Shown: positions 35,302 to 43,580, counted from the first letter of the stretch. The stretch is 64,000 nucleotides of DNA from Eubacteriales bacterium (GCA_030537195.1 JAUNOK010000015.1:1-64000); one strand, 5' to 3'. Notes: a model not told the origin generated them from the letters alone. Numbers and translations: made by a program.

Positions 35302-35739
35302 TTATTTGTGCGAGTTGTCGTAGGCAGCCTGAATGTCAGCAGGGAGCTTATCCGGAAGCATGGCATGTATTCCATCCTCGTTGCCATCCTTGATTGCCTG
35401 TTCGTAGTAGAAACATTTGAATGTAAGCATATCAAGTGTTTCCTGCATCTTCTCCATCTCTTTCTCGACAGCAGCCTTCTGTCTTTCAAATAGCTGTTTT
35501 CTGAGTTCATAAGTCTTGCTGCCTTCCTGACACCATTCCATAAACTGCTTGATGTCTCGGATTTCAAGACCTGATTTCTTGAGACATTCAATCAGCTTAA
35601 GAGATGCTATTTCTTTGTCTGAAAACTGTCTGATTCCTGAAGCACGCTGAATTGCTGGGAATAATCCTTCTTTATCGTAATATCTTAATGTTGAAACCGG
35701 AAGATTAAACATTTCTGAAACCTGTCCTATTGTGTACAT
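35302..35739 (-). CDS. MerR family transcriptional regulator
   Basis: A 145-residue regulator. The N-terminal MerR winged helix (YTIGQVSEMFNLPVSTLRYYDKEGLF, ending about residue 70) is followed by a coiled coil (about 80-125) and a short tail with one Cys (FKCFYYEQAI). There is no large ligand domain, so it fits the small MerR group with AdhR/YhdM-like members. A MerR-type dyad, ACCTAAAGTTAACTTTAA, lies 95 bp upstream. The same site sits in the promoter at 45031-45061, so this protein probably controls the cupin/CMD/aldo-keto reductase operon. Confidence 0.88.
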   Translation of the reverse strand: MYTIGQVSEMFNLPVSTLRYYDKEGLFPAIQRASGIRQFSDKEIASLKLIECLKKSGLEIRDIKQFMEWCQEGSKTYELRKQLFERQKAAVEKEMEKMQETLDMLTFKCFYYEQAIKDGNEDGIHAMLPDKLPADIQAAYDNSHK

Positions 35740-35833
35740 AATGCACCTGCTTTCTGTAAGTTATGCTTACCTGATATTAGTTTTTTACAAATGTGTAGAT
35801 ATAATTCACTAAATGACCAGTAAATTAATATCA

Positions 35834-35851
35834 ACCTAAAGTTAACTTTAA
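35834..35851. promoter_or_regulatory. MerR-type operator near its own gene
   Basis: ACCTAAAGTTAACTTTAA, a dyad of CTAAAGT and ACTTTA halves, 17 of 18 bases identical to 45034-45051. It lies between the merR gene (minus) and the small plus-strand gene at 35996. Confidence 0.6.
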
Positions 35852-35995
35852 CTTATTACAATTAAATAGTAGCACAGAAAGCATATTAATTCAATTTAAA
35901 CTTGATTTAAAGTTAGTCAGGTATTATTCAGCTTAAATATGAATATTGTGAAATGATATTGGACAGAAGGCAGGTATTTTATGGAGGATAAATGT

Positions 35996-36274
35996 ATGAA
36001 ATGGAGACAGGAAAAAGACATGCCGGTATTTATGTATATTTTTCTTAATAAGATAGAAGATACCGAAGATATTATATGGTCAGAGAAAGAAAAAAATGAG
36101 GCGTATAAGGAGTTTAAGAAGCTGTTAGAACTGGCAGGGGATGATGCATCAGATGTAATTAAAAAATGTCTCAAAATAATTAAAGAAACAAGACATGTTG
36201 TGGAGTATGAGCTTTGGAACAAGATAGTGTATTTCATGACTGATTATATTAATGGGGAGATTGTGTGGGGATAA
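35996..36274 (+). CDS. Small hypothetical protein
   Basis: A 92-residue acidic protein, predicted mostly helical (EKEKNEAYKEFKKLLELAGD, DVIKKCLKIIKETRHVVEYEL), with no signal peptide or known motif. Start ATG 35996 has SD GGAGG 8 bp upstream; an in-frame ATG at 35981 overlaps the SD. It lies between two merR genes, just to the right of the MerR-type operator, so it may belong to that regulon. Confidence 0.6.
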   Translation: MKWRQEKDMPVFMYIFLNKIEDTEDIIWSEKEKNEAYKEFKKLLELAGDDASDVIKKCLKIIKETRHVVEYELWNKIVYFMTDYINGEIVWG

Positions 36275-36340
36275 ATTGCTTGCGGGCAGAGTAGTTTCTA
36301 CTTATAATTAATGCAACACATTGGTTATAAGAGGAAATGT

Positions 36341-37186
36341 ATGGGAAATCATTACGATAAGGATAAGAAATTGTTCAAAATAGGCGAGGTTGCAAGAATT
36401 TTCAATATCAGCATGGGGACGCTCAGGCATTATGAGAAGGCTGGACTTCTAAAGCCGGAATATGTTGATGAAGCAAGCGGTTACAGGTATTACAGTGACA
36501 GGCAGTTTGAGGTGCTTAATACGATAAGGTACTTGAGGGTGCTTGACATGTCACTTGAGGAGATTGCTGATTTCTTAAAGGACAGGGATATTGATGTTAT
36601 TGAGGAAAAGCTGGAAAATCAGAAGGCGCTTATAGCACAGAAACAGCATGAACTTGAACTTGTGTCAAGAAAGATTGACCACAGGCTTGAGCAGATAAGA
36701 GATGCTGTACAGTCGGAGCTGGATGTCATCAGGGAATGTACAATACCGGCAAGCCGTATTGTGTGGATGCGCGATTCGTTAAAATTAAGCACATATCTTG
36801 ATCTTGAGGAGCAGATAAGAATACTTCAGAAGAACCAGTCACAGCCGTTGGTATTCATGGGAAAGGTCGGAGTCGGAATATCACAGGAGACACTTCTTGC
36901 AGGGCAGTATGGCAATTACGAACTTGTGTATATTATTCTTGATGAAGAAGACGAGTACAAGGGAGAAACAGAGTATATAGAAGAACTTCCATGCGTAAGT
37001 GTGCGTTTTAACGGAAGCCACAAAGAAGCCCCTGCATATTACAAGGCACTTGCCAGATATATAAAAGAAAATGGCATGGAAATCGCAGGATTTTCAAGAG
37101 AAGTCACGCTTATAGATAATGGAATAACCAATGATGAGAGCAAATTTGTAACGCAGATAAGTATTCCGGTAAAGAAAATAAAATAG
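36341..37186 (+). CDS. MerR family regulator with GyrI-like effector domain
   Basis: A 281-residue BmrR-type regulator. MerR HTH at about 8-75 (FKIGEVARIFNISMGTLRHYEKAGLL, then EASGYRYYSDRQF), a coiled-coil dimer helix (about 85-125) and a C-terminal GyrI/SHV-like ligand domain (about 130-280) that in relatives binds hydrophobic or cationic drugs. Start ATG 36341 is 5 bp after AAGAGGA. A MATE pump lies downstream, and between them is a MerR-type promoter with a perfect palindrome, so this is likely its drug-responsive activator. Confidence 0.87.
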   Translation: MGNHYDKDKKLFKIGEVARIFNISMGTLRHYEKAGLLKPEYVDEASGYRYYSDRQFEVLNTIRYLRVLDMSLEEIADFLKDRDIDVIEEKLENQKALIAQKQHELELVSRKIDHRLEQIRDAVQSELDVIRECTIPASRIVWMRDSLKLSTYLDLEEQIRILQKNQSQPLVFMGKVGVGISQETLLAGQYGNYELVYIILDEEDEYKGETEYIEELPCVSVRFNGSHKEAPAYYKALARYIKENGMEIAGFSREVTLIDNGITNDESKFVTQISIPVKKIK

Positions 37187-37189
37187 AGG

Positions 37190-37220
37190 TTGACCTTACA
37201 ATAATTGTAAGGTTTAATAT
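37190..37220 (+). promoter_or_regulatory. MerR-type promoter of the MATE gene
   Basis: TTGACC and TAATAT are separated by 19 bp, the long spacer typical of MerR-activated promoters. The spacer region contains the perfect palindrome CCTTACAATAATTGTAAGG (37194-37212). Confidence 0.75.
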
Positions 37221-37272
37221 ATTGGCAGCTGCTTTGAGGGTAGCTGCTAATTTTATTTTTGAATTGAGCATA

Positions 37273-37504
37273 TGTGAGGTGGTGTCTGGCTGTATGTGTA
37301 CCTATGTGGACTCTCAGGTTTTCTTCGCCTAGTGGGAGTAAATGCCATCATCTGTAATGTCTATTACTGCGAGCGAAAGCAAACGCGCTCCGCTTGAACG
37401 AGCTTTCACTCACAGACTTTATGCATATAATGGCATTAACTCCCACACGGCTCTGAAAAATTCGAGTCCGCACAGGTACACATACAGCCAGACACCAATT
37501 CACA
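37273..37504. repeat. 232-bp palindrome in the MATE 5' UTR
   Basis: TGTGAGGTGGTGTCTGGCTG at left matches CAGCCAGACACCAATTCACA at right, and inner pairs follow (GTGGGAGTAAATGCCAT with TGGCATTAACTCCCAC; GAGCGAAAGC with GCTTTCACTC). Arms are about 105 bp with few mismatches. The tip holds AAACGCGCTCCGCTTGAAC. It resembles the 13.7-15.6 kb elements in build but not in sequence. No gene is present. Confidence 0.8.
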
Positions 37505-37559
37505 CAGTGCAAATAGACAAAACAGCAAATTTTAATTATATAAAATAGGAGAGAAACAA

Positions 37560-38894
37560 ATGGAAAAGAACCTTACAACAGGAAGTGTATTTAAGACGAT
37601 TGTATATTTTGCCTTGCCGTATCTGCTGTCGTATTTCTTGCAGACCTTATACGGAATGGCCGATTTATTCATAACGGGTCAGTTCTGCGGCGTTGATTCT
37701 ATAACGGCGGTGTCTAACGGAAGTCAGGTAATGCATATGCTGACGGTAATTATTGTTGGACTTGCAATGGGAACAACAGTAGTTATCGGTCGCGCAATTG
37801 GTGCTGACAATAAAGAAAATGCAGGTGTTGCAATCGGCAATACAATAACTCTTTTTATGGGATTATCAGTTGTACTTACAGTTGTTCTTCTGGCACTTGT
37901 AAAACCGATTGTCAGTATAATTGCGATTCCTGAGGAGGCTGTCAGCGGAACAGTTGCTTACCTTATAATATGCTTTATAGGAATACCATTTATAACTGCT
38001 TACAATATTATAAGTTCAATATTCAGGGGAATGGGTGATTCTAAGAGTCCGATGTATTTCATCGCAGTTGCTTGTGTCGCAAATATTGCGCTTGATTATC
38101 TGTTTATCGGTGTATGTGGTTTAGGACCGATAGGAGCAGCACTTGGTACAACACTTTCACAGGCACTTAGCGTAATAGTTTCGTTAATAGCCATCAAAAT
38201 GAAAAAGACGGGAATACATTTGTCTGCAAATGCTTTAAGACCACAGCGTGGCGTAATGGGCGAGATATTAAAGGTCGGAATTCCGGTTGCAATACAGGAC
38301 GGCTGTATTCAGGTTGCGTTCATTATAATAACAATGATTGCCAACCACAGGGGACTTGATACATCGGCAGCAGTCGGTATTGTTGAAAAGATGATAAGTG
38401 CAATATTCATAATTCCATCATCTATGCTTGCGACAGTTTCAGCACTTTCAGCCCAGAATATAGGCGCAGGCAAGCATGACCGCGCGGCTCTGACATTGAA
38501 ATATGCAACATTTATAACATGCACATATGGAATTGTGGTTGCAATAGTGATGCAGTTTATCGCTGGCGGGCTTATTGGTCTGTTTACTTCTGATTCAAAT
38601 GTAGTTTTACTTGGAACACAGTATATGAGAAGCTACATAATTGATACAATGTTTGCAGGTGTGCATTTTTGCTTCAGCGGATATTTTGCAGCGTATGGCA
38701 AGTCGTATATTGGATTCGTACATAATATAATTTCGATTACATTTGTGAGAGTTCCTGGTTCTTATCTTGCTTCAAAGCTGTTCCCGGCAACGCTGTTTCC
38801 AATGGGACTTGCCGCACCGGCAGGCTCGGTGTTATCAGTTGTGATATGCGTAGCAGCATTCGTGTATCTTAAGAGGAGAGGGAAGCTGGGGTAA
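37560..38894 (+). CDS. MATE family efflux transporter under MerR control
   Basis: A 444-residue MATE carrier with about 12 segments: YFALPYLLSYFLQTLYGMADLFITGQF, VVIGRAIGADNKENA, and in the second half GIPVAIQDGCIQVAFI and LSAQNIGAGKHDRA. It probably exports drugs by cation antiport. Start ATG 37560 is 7 bp after AGGAGA. Its promoter would be the MerR-type site at 37190-37220, giving a leader of about 330 nt that contains a long palindrome. The adjacent GyrI-type MerR regulator suggests induction by its own substrates. Confidence 0.9.
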   Translation: MEKNLTTGSVFKTIVYFALPYLLSYFLQTLYGMADLFITGQFCGVDSITAVSNGSQVMHMLTVIIVGLAMGTTVVIGRAIGADNKENAGVAIGNTITLFMGLSVVLTVVLLALVKPIVSIIAIPEEAVSGTVAYLIICFIGIPFITAYNIISSIFRGMGDSKSPMYFIAVACVANIALDYLFIGVCGLGPIGAALGTTLSQALSVIVSLIAIKMKKTGIHLSANALRPQRGVMGEILKVGIPVAIQDGCIQVAFIIITMIANHRGLDTSAAVGIVEKMISAIFIIPSSMLATVSALSAQNIGAGKHDRAALTLKYATFITCTYGIVVAIVMQFIAGGLIGLFTSDSNVVLLGTQYMRSYIIDTMFAGVHFCFSGYFAAYGKSYIGFVHNIISITFVRVPGSYLASKLFPATLFPMGLAAPAGSVLSVVICVAAFVYLKRRGKLG

Positions 38895-38945
38895 GTGAAA
38901 AGTTGTCTAATAATTTTGTAATATTTGAAAAGAAAAAGGATATAC

Positions 38946-38974
38946 TTGTAATGTCTGATGGCGTGTGATACAAT
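38946..38974 (+). promoter_or_regulatory. Promoter of the second par-like RNA
   Basis: TTGTAA, 17 bp, TACAAT. The flanks match those at 30457 (TATACTTG.AATG and GTGATACAATG). Confidence 0.65.
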
Positions 38975-38980
38975 GTCATT

Positions 38981-39050
38981 GGATATAAGTAGTGTATTCA
39001 AGCAATCTACGAAAACCCCACGAGTTCGGGCTCGTGGGGTTTTCTATGCC
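38981..39050 (+). ncRNA. Orphan antitoxin-like RNA, second par-like locus
   Basis: A short predicted RNA ends at the hairpin AAAACCCCACGAG-TTCGGG-CTCGTGGGGTTTT (39012-39043), which matches the terminator of the intact locus. The sequence to its right (AGGGTGGCTTAGACCCCAGG, CTGGCTACCG, TTATCTCTGTCCAGC) is also shared with 30577-30622. Its toxin is broken, so the RNA may be a relic. Confidence 0.55.
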
Positions 39051-39082
39051 GTTGTGGAAGGGTGGCTTAGACCCCAGGCTGG

Positions 39083-39136
39083 CTACCGTCTGTTATCTCT
39101 GTCCAGCTATTTGCAGATATATACAAACAATACAAA
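39083..39136 (-). pseudogene. Remnant of an Fst-like toxin gene
   Basis: In the frame homologous to the intact toxin the minus strand reads ...VYICK, a TAG where the intact gene has TGG (Trp), then LDRDNRR and stop. There is no start codon: a TGA lies nine codons upstream of the ICK segment. The promoter module of the aminotransferase gene begins just to the right and may have replaced the missing 5' end. Confidence 0.6.
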
Positions 39137-39160
39137 TAATAATCATTGCTATGATTTATG

Positions 39161-39264
39161 ATTTTATAACCAACATGTATTTTACAGGAATGACACATGG
39201 GGGTATGATACATTTATCAAGGGCAAAGGAGCTGGAAATCTTTAGGGGATTCTGGCTCTTTTTT
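39161..39264 (+). promoter_or_regulatory. Promoter-attenuator module A, before the aminotransferase
   Basis: TTTACA-17 bp-TATGAT (39181-39209) lies in a block, TTTTATAACCAACATGTATT followed by TTACAGGAATGACACA, that is repeated at 43395-43430. About 12 nt after the expected transcript start is ATCAAGGGCAAAGGAGC, also shared, which forms the 5' arm of a terminator (39228-39264, six T). The gene starts 33 bp later. Readthrough must therefore be regulated or partial. Confidence 0.7.
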
Positions 39265-39296
39265 GCATTAGCATGTAATTGAAGGAGGAAATATAT

Positions 39297-40487
39297 ATGG
39301 AATACGAGATTTCTAATCGTTTATCAGGTGTACATGGTTCAATGATAAGAGAACTTTTCAAGTTAGGAGCAAGCAAGGATATTATATCTTTTGGCGGTGG
39401 CAATCCATCAGCAGAGACATTTCCATGCAAGGAGATAGAAGAGATAGCGGCAAAGGGACTCAGTGAGAATCCGGTTTCTTTATTACAGTATGGACTGAGC
39501 GAAGGTTATACACCGCTGCGTGATACTATGAAGAAATATCTTGAGAAGAAGGAAGGCTTTGATTTCGAGAATAACGAGCTTTTCATAGTCTCAGGTGGTC
39601 AGCAGTGTGCAGACCTTACAACTAAGGCGCTTGTTAATGAAGGAGACGTTGTGCTTACTGAAGAACCGGCATTTGTAGGCTGTCTTAACACATTCCGTTC
39701 TTACGGTGCGAAGCTTGTAGGAATCCCAATGGAGCAGGACGGAATGAATATCAGTGCGCTTGAGGAGGCTTTAAAGGCTAATCCTAATGCAAAGCTTTTA
39801 TACACAATTCCATCTTTCCAGAATCCTACAGGAATCACAACTTCGCTTGAGAAGAGAAAGAAAGTGTATGAGCTCTGCTGCAAATACGATATTGCAATAT
39901 TAGAGGACAATCCTTACGGCGAATTAAGATTTGCAGGTGAAAATGTGCCAACTATCAAATCAATGGATACAGAGGGCAGGGTTATATATGCAGGAAGTTT
40001 CTCAAAGGTAATGGCGCCTGCATTCCGTCTTGGTTTTCTTGTGTTCAACAAGTCGCTCACAGGACCACTTACAGTTGCAAAGCAGTGCACAGATGTACAT
40101 TCAACTGTACTTTTCCAGTACATTTGTAATGAATATATTAATAACTATGATTTCGACAAGCATCTTGAGGATTCAAGAAAGGTGTATGAGCACAAATGTA
40201 ATCTCATGATGGAGTGTATGAAGAAGGAATTCCATCCTTCAGTAACTTTCGGTCACCCTGAGGGCGGACTTTTCGTAATGGCATTCCTGCCAGAGGGAAT
40301 GGATTCTGCGCCATTTGTAAGGGAGGCCATTAACAGAGGTGTTCTTTCAGTTCCGGGAGCAGCGTTCTTAGCAGATGAGAACCAGAAGTCTAATGGATTC
40401 AGACTTAATTATTCGACACCTTCTGATGAGCAGATTGTCAAGGGAATCGAGATTCTTGGAAAACTTACATACGAGTGGATTAAGTAG
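39297..40487 (+). CDS. PLP-dependent aminotransferase, class I/II
   Basis: A 396-residue fold-type I aminotransferase of the KAT/2-aminoadipate type. It has ISFGGGNPSAETFP, VSGGQQCADLTTKALVNEGD, PSFQNPTGITTSLEKR, EDNPYGELRF and the PLP lysine in YAGSFSKVMAPAFRLGFL, then GGLFVMAFLP. It transfers the amino group of an amino acid (aromatic, branched or aminoadipate) to a keto acid. Start ATG 39297 after AAGGAGGAA. A D-2-hydroxyacid dehydrogenase follows after 14 bp; together they can turn an amino acid into a 2-hydroxyacid. Which amino acid is not shown. Confidence 0.9.
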   Translation: MEYEISNRLSGVHGSMIRELFKLGASKDIISFGGGNPSAETFPCKEIEEIAAKGLSENPVSLLQYGLSEGYTPLRDTMKKYLEKKEGFDFENNELFIVSGGQQCADLTTKALVNEGDVVLTEEPAFVGCLNTFRSYGAKLVGIPMEQDGMNISALEEALKANPNAKLLYTIPSFQNPTGITTSLEKRKKVYELCCKYDIAILEDNPYGELRFAGENVPTIKSMDTEGRVIYAGSFSKVMAPAFRLGFLVFNKSLTGPLTVAKQCTDVHSTVLFQYICNEYINNYDFDKHLEDSRKVYEHKCNLMMECMKKEFHPSVTFGHPEGGLFVMAFLPEGMDSAPFVREAINRGVLSVPGAAFLADENQKSNGFRLNYSTPSDEQIVKGIEILGKLTYEWIK

Positions 40488-40501
40488 GAGGAGTGAGAGT
40501 T

Positions 40502-41488
40502 ATGAAGATAGCAGCATTCAGCGTTTGTCCAGATGAAAAACAGTATTTTGATACATTTGCAAATGTATACAAAGTAGAAATACAGATTAATAGAAGCGGA
40601 TTTACAGCAGATGATATTGAAAGTGTCAAAGGCTGTGAGGCTATGTCGGTGTGCGATGGCATGTGTGATTTGTCAGCACCTGTTCTTGAAAAGCTTGTAG
40701 CAGAAGGTGTAAAGTACATCGGTTTTAGGACAATCGGATACAACAGTATTGACCTTGAGGCAGCAAAGAGTCTTGGAATCCGTGTTGCACACAGCGGATA
40801 TTCGCCATATTCAGTTGCCAATTATACAGTAATGCTCATGCTTATGTGCATCCGCAAGGCTTTGTATGTAATGATGCGTTCACATACAGCAGACTATTCA
40901 CTTGGACCAATATGCGGCCACGAAATGCAGAATATGACTGTAGGTATCATCGGAACAGGCAGAATCGGAAAGGCTGTAATTAAGAATCTTTCAGGATTTG
41001 GCTGTAAGATTATTGCATATGACCCATATCCTGCAAAGGGACTTGATAATGTTGAATATGTAAGTCTCGATGAACTGTATGCCAAGTCAGATATTATCTC
41101 ACTTCATACATTCTTAAGTGATGAGACATATCATATGATTAATAAGGATTCAATCGCGAAGATGAAGGACGGCGTTATTCTTATAAATGCAGCAAGAGGT
41201 GCGCTTGTTGATACTAAGGATCTGATTGCTGCAATTGAGAGCGGCAAGATTGGTTCGGTTGGAACTGACTGCTGCGAGGGTGAGGATGAATTTATCCGTA
41301 CAGACCGTAAGTATGATGACCTTGTTGTTAATCACGATTACATCATACTTAAGTCTTTCCAGAATACTATTGTCACACCTCATGTTGCATTCTTCACAGA
41401 CCAGGCAGTGTCTGATATGGTCGAGTCCTCAATTAAGAGTGTTGTGCAGTTTGCAGCAGGTGAAGACACACCATTAGAGGTGCATTAA
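40502..41488 (+). CDS. D-2-hydroxyacid dehydrogenase (lactate/phenyllactate dehydrogenase-like)
   Basis: A 328-residue NAD-dependent D-isomer-specific 2-hydroxyacid dehydrogenase. It has GFRTIGYNSIDLEAAKSLGI, the Rossmann loop VGIIGTGRIGKAV (about 147-159), the catalytic Arg in INAARGALVDT, Glu in CCEGEDEF, and His in TIVTPHVAFFTD. Length fits D-LDH, HadA-type 2-hydroxyisocaproate and FldH-type phenyllactate dehydrogenases. It reduces a 2-keto acid to the D-hydroxyacid and re-oxidises NADH. Start ATG 40502 is 10 bp after AGGAGG. Probably cotranscribed with the aminotransferase. Confidence 0.9.
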   Translation: MKIAAFSVCPDEKQYFDTFANVYKVEIQINRSGFTADDIESVKGCEAMSVCDGMCDLSAPVLEKLVAEGVKYIGFRTIGYNSIDLEAAKSLGIRVAHSGYSPYSVANYTVMLMLMCIRKALYVMMRSHTADYSLGPICGHEMQNMTVGIIGTGRIGKAVIKNLSGFGCKIIAYDPYPAKGLDNVEYVSLDELYAKSDIISLHTFLSDETYHMINKDSIAKMKDGVILINAARGALVDTKDLIAAIESGKIGSVGTDCCEGEDEFIRTDRKYDDLVVNHDYIILKSFQNTIVTPHVAFFTDQAVSDMVESSIKSVVQFAAGEDTPLEVH

Positions 41489-41507
41489 ATATAAATACAC
41501 AGGTGCA

Positions 41508-42365
41508 TTAATTATTGAATTTCTTGAAATATTCTTCAAGCTGGTGCTCGAAGATACGCTGGTTTTCTGAACGGAATGAGCCAAGTGGCTGATAATAAAT
41601 GCTTCTGAAATGTGGACAGTCATCTATATGCAGCAGGCTTATGTTTTCAGGAAGGCTGCTGCTTGTCCATGTTACAGAGGCAACAAATGATACTCCAAGA
41701 CCGAGGCTTATGAGCTTGCCCTGCAATATGTAATCATTGCATGAGTAGGCTATCTGCGGGGTTTTCTTACATTTGCTGAATATTGAATTGAATACTCCGG
41801 TATAAGAAGGTGAATCCGCAAGGTCAATGAATTTCTCGTCCATCATCTGTTCTACTGATATATGTCCTGTATGGGCAAGCGGATGGGATGAGGCCACGGC
41901 AAGGCAGATTTCTTCTGTCATAAGAAGATGTGCGTTGTCTGGAATATCGTAAGCTGATGAGACAGAGTCTATCAGCAGGTCACACCCTTTTGGCTCAGAA
42001 GATATCGAAAAGCTGACATGAGGGTGTTCATGGATAAAATCTTTAAGTACATTGCTGACAAGAACAGCACTTGAGCGGAGGCAGAGCCTTATTTCTCCGG
42101 CATCGCCAAGACTTTCACTGACGGCGCGCGAAGCGTCTTCTGAAAGAGCAAGTATCCGGTCTGCATATTCAAGCAGGATTTCGCCCTGACGGGTACATTC
42201 AAGTCCTTTTTTGTTACGGATAAAAAGCTGTGCGCCAAATTCTTCTTCAAGCTTGTGGATTGTTTTGCTTAATGCCGGCTGTGCTATGCACAGTTCGCTG
42301 GCAGCACGTGTCATATTCTTGTGTCTGGCGGCAGCCTGAAACTGCCTGAGCTGGTATAATTCCAT
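41508..42365 (-). CDS. LysR family transcriptional regulator
   Basis: A 285-residue LysR regulator with an N-terminal winged helix (LRQFQAAARHKNMTRAASELCIAQPALSKTIHKLEEEFGAQLF) and a periplasmic-binding-like effector domain (about 90-285). It is divergent from the AEC transporter gene. The 91-bp gap contains GTAGAAATTCTAC (42397-42409), a perfect 6-1-6 dyad of the LysR T-N11-A type. It most likely controls the AEC gene and itself. Its ligand may be a product of the neighbouring aminotransferase/dehydrogenase pair. Confidence 0.9.
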   Translation of the reverse strand: MELYQLRQFQAAARHKNMTRAASELCIAQPALSKTIHKLEEEFGAQLFIRNKKGLECTRQGEILLEYADRILALSEDASRAVSESLGDAGEIRLCLRSSAVLVSNVLKDFIHEHPHVSFSISSEPKGCDLLIDSVSSAYDIPDNAHLLMTEEICLAVASSHPLAHTGHISVEQMMDEKFIDLADSPSYTGVFNSIFSKCKKTPQIAYSCNDYILQGKLISLGLGVSFVASVTWTSSSLPENISLLHIDDCPHFRSIYYQPLGSFRSENQRIFEHQLEEYFKKFNN

Positions 42366-42396
42366 GTTTGCACCTCTCTTGTGTATATTTTATAAA

Positions 42397-42409
42397 GTAG
42401 AAATTCTAC
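42397..42409. promoter_or_regulatory. Probable LysR operator
   Basis: GTAGAAATTCTAC in the short divergent region between the LysR and AEC genes. Confidence 0.55.
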
Positions 42410-42456
42410 AAATATTTGAAAAATAACATAGTATAGAAATCAGGATATTTACGATT

Positions 42457-43371
42457 ATGATAACACAAATATTACTAACGCAGACATTTATAATGTTTAT
42501 TCTTATGATTCTGGGGCTGATTCTGTCTAAAACAGGTCTGCTTACAGAACATGGCAGCAAGGATATAGCCAATATTCTGCTGTATGCGGTTATTCCGTGT
42601 GTAATTATAAGAAGCTACATAACAGATTTCACGATGGAGAAGCTGTATGGACTTCTTATGTCGGCGGTACTGGCTGTAGCTGCATTTGCAGTGGCAATAG
42701 CTGTGTCATATATAATATACGGCATGCGAAAGCCAATTGACAACTTCGGAACTGCATTCTGCAACGCAGGTTTTATCGGAATTCCGCTTGTAACCGCAGT
42801 ATTTGGAAATGAAGCTGCATTCTATGTTGCGTCATTTGCGAGCATACTTAATCTGCTGCAGTGGACATACGGTATTGTGATAATAACCCGCCGGAAGGAT
42901 ATGATAAATATTAAAAAGGTGTTCGTCAATCCTGTTACGATATCGCTCGCGATTGGACTGTTTCTTTTTGCCACAGGAATTAAGCTGCCACAAGTTATTA
43001 ACAGCACAATGGCAGGAGTTGCCGCACTTAATACACCGGCGGCTATGATTGTATTAGGATATTATCTGTCATGCGTCAGAATCCGTGACTTACTGCTTAA
43101 TCCATCATTGTATCTGGCGTCTTTAGTGAGACTAATTATAATTCCACTGCTTACACTGCTTGTACTCTATATTATACCGGCAGGACACGGTCAGATTGGA
43201 ATGATTACACTTATTGCGGCTGCAACACCAGTCGGAACAAGTACGGCAATATTTGCACAGAAATTCGGTCAGGACTATGAGCGGGCAGTATGTATGGTCT
43301 GCCTGTCGACACTGTTTTCAATTATTACGATGCCGGTTGTCATGTATCTGGCACAAATGTGGATTATGTAG
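42457..43371 (+). CDS. AEC family (auxin efflux carrier-like) transporter
   Basis: A 304-residue membrane protein with about 10 helices and the AEC pattern: LSKTGLLTEHGSKDIANILLYAVIPCVIIRSY in the first half, GTAFCNAGFIGIPLVTAVFG, and AAATPVGTSTAIFAQKFGQD in the second. AEC carriers move small organic acids such as malate, lactate or citrate. Here a role in exporting the hydroxyacid from the neighbouring pathway is an inference. The start ATG 42457 has a weak SD (AGGAT). A divergent LysR gene probably regulates it. Confidence 0.88.
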   Translation: MITQILLTQTFIMFILMILGLILSKTGLLTEHGSKDIANILLYAVIPCVIIRSYITDFTMEKLYGLLMSAVLAVAAFAVAIAVSYIIYGMRKPIDNFGTAFCNAGFIGIPLVTAVFGNEAAFYVASFASILNLLQWTYGIVIITRRKDMINIKKVFVNPVTISLAIGLFLFATGIKLPQVINSTMAGVAALNTPAAMIVLGYYLSCVRIRDLLLNPSLYLASLVRLIIIPLLTLLVLYIIPAGHGQIGMITLIAAATPVGTSTAIFAQKFGQDYERAVCMVCLSTLFSIITMPVVMYLAQMWIM

Positions 43372-43394
43372 TTTAACTATTCTTTTTGATTATG

Positions 43395-43504
43395 GTTTTA
43401 TAACCAACATGTATTTTACAGGAATGACACAATGGTATATTATACAGACATCAAAGGCAAAGGAGCCATGACCCGGAAGGGTTAATGGCTTCTTTGCCTT
43501 TTTT
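43395..43504 (+). promoter_or_regulatory. Promoter-attenuator module B, before the NSS symporter
   Basis: TTTATAACCAACATGTATTT plus TACAGGAATGACACA as in module A, with TTTACA-17 bp-TATTAT (43415-43443). The shared ATCAAAGGCAAAGGAGC follows. The terminator arms AAGGCAAAGGAGCCAT and ATGGCTTCTTTGCCTT (43454-43500), with an inner ACCC-GGAA-GGGT, end in six T. The gene starts 77 bp after the T-run. Confidence 0.7.
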
Positions 43505-43580
43505 GCGTATAAGATATCTTGCAAGAAAATGTATAGCAAATGTGGCTATTCACAATATGAGGAAGAAAGGAACTAAAGCT

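Noticed and set aside
39161-43504. T-box or known riboswitch before the aminotransferase and NSS genes
   Set aside because: No T-box sequence (TGGNACCGCG) or known aptamer core is present, and the leader before the terminator is too short.
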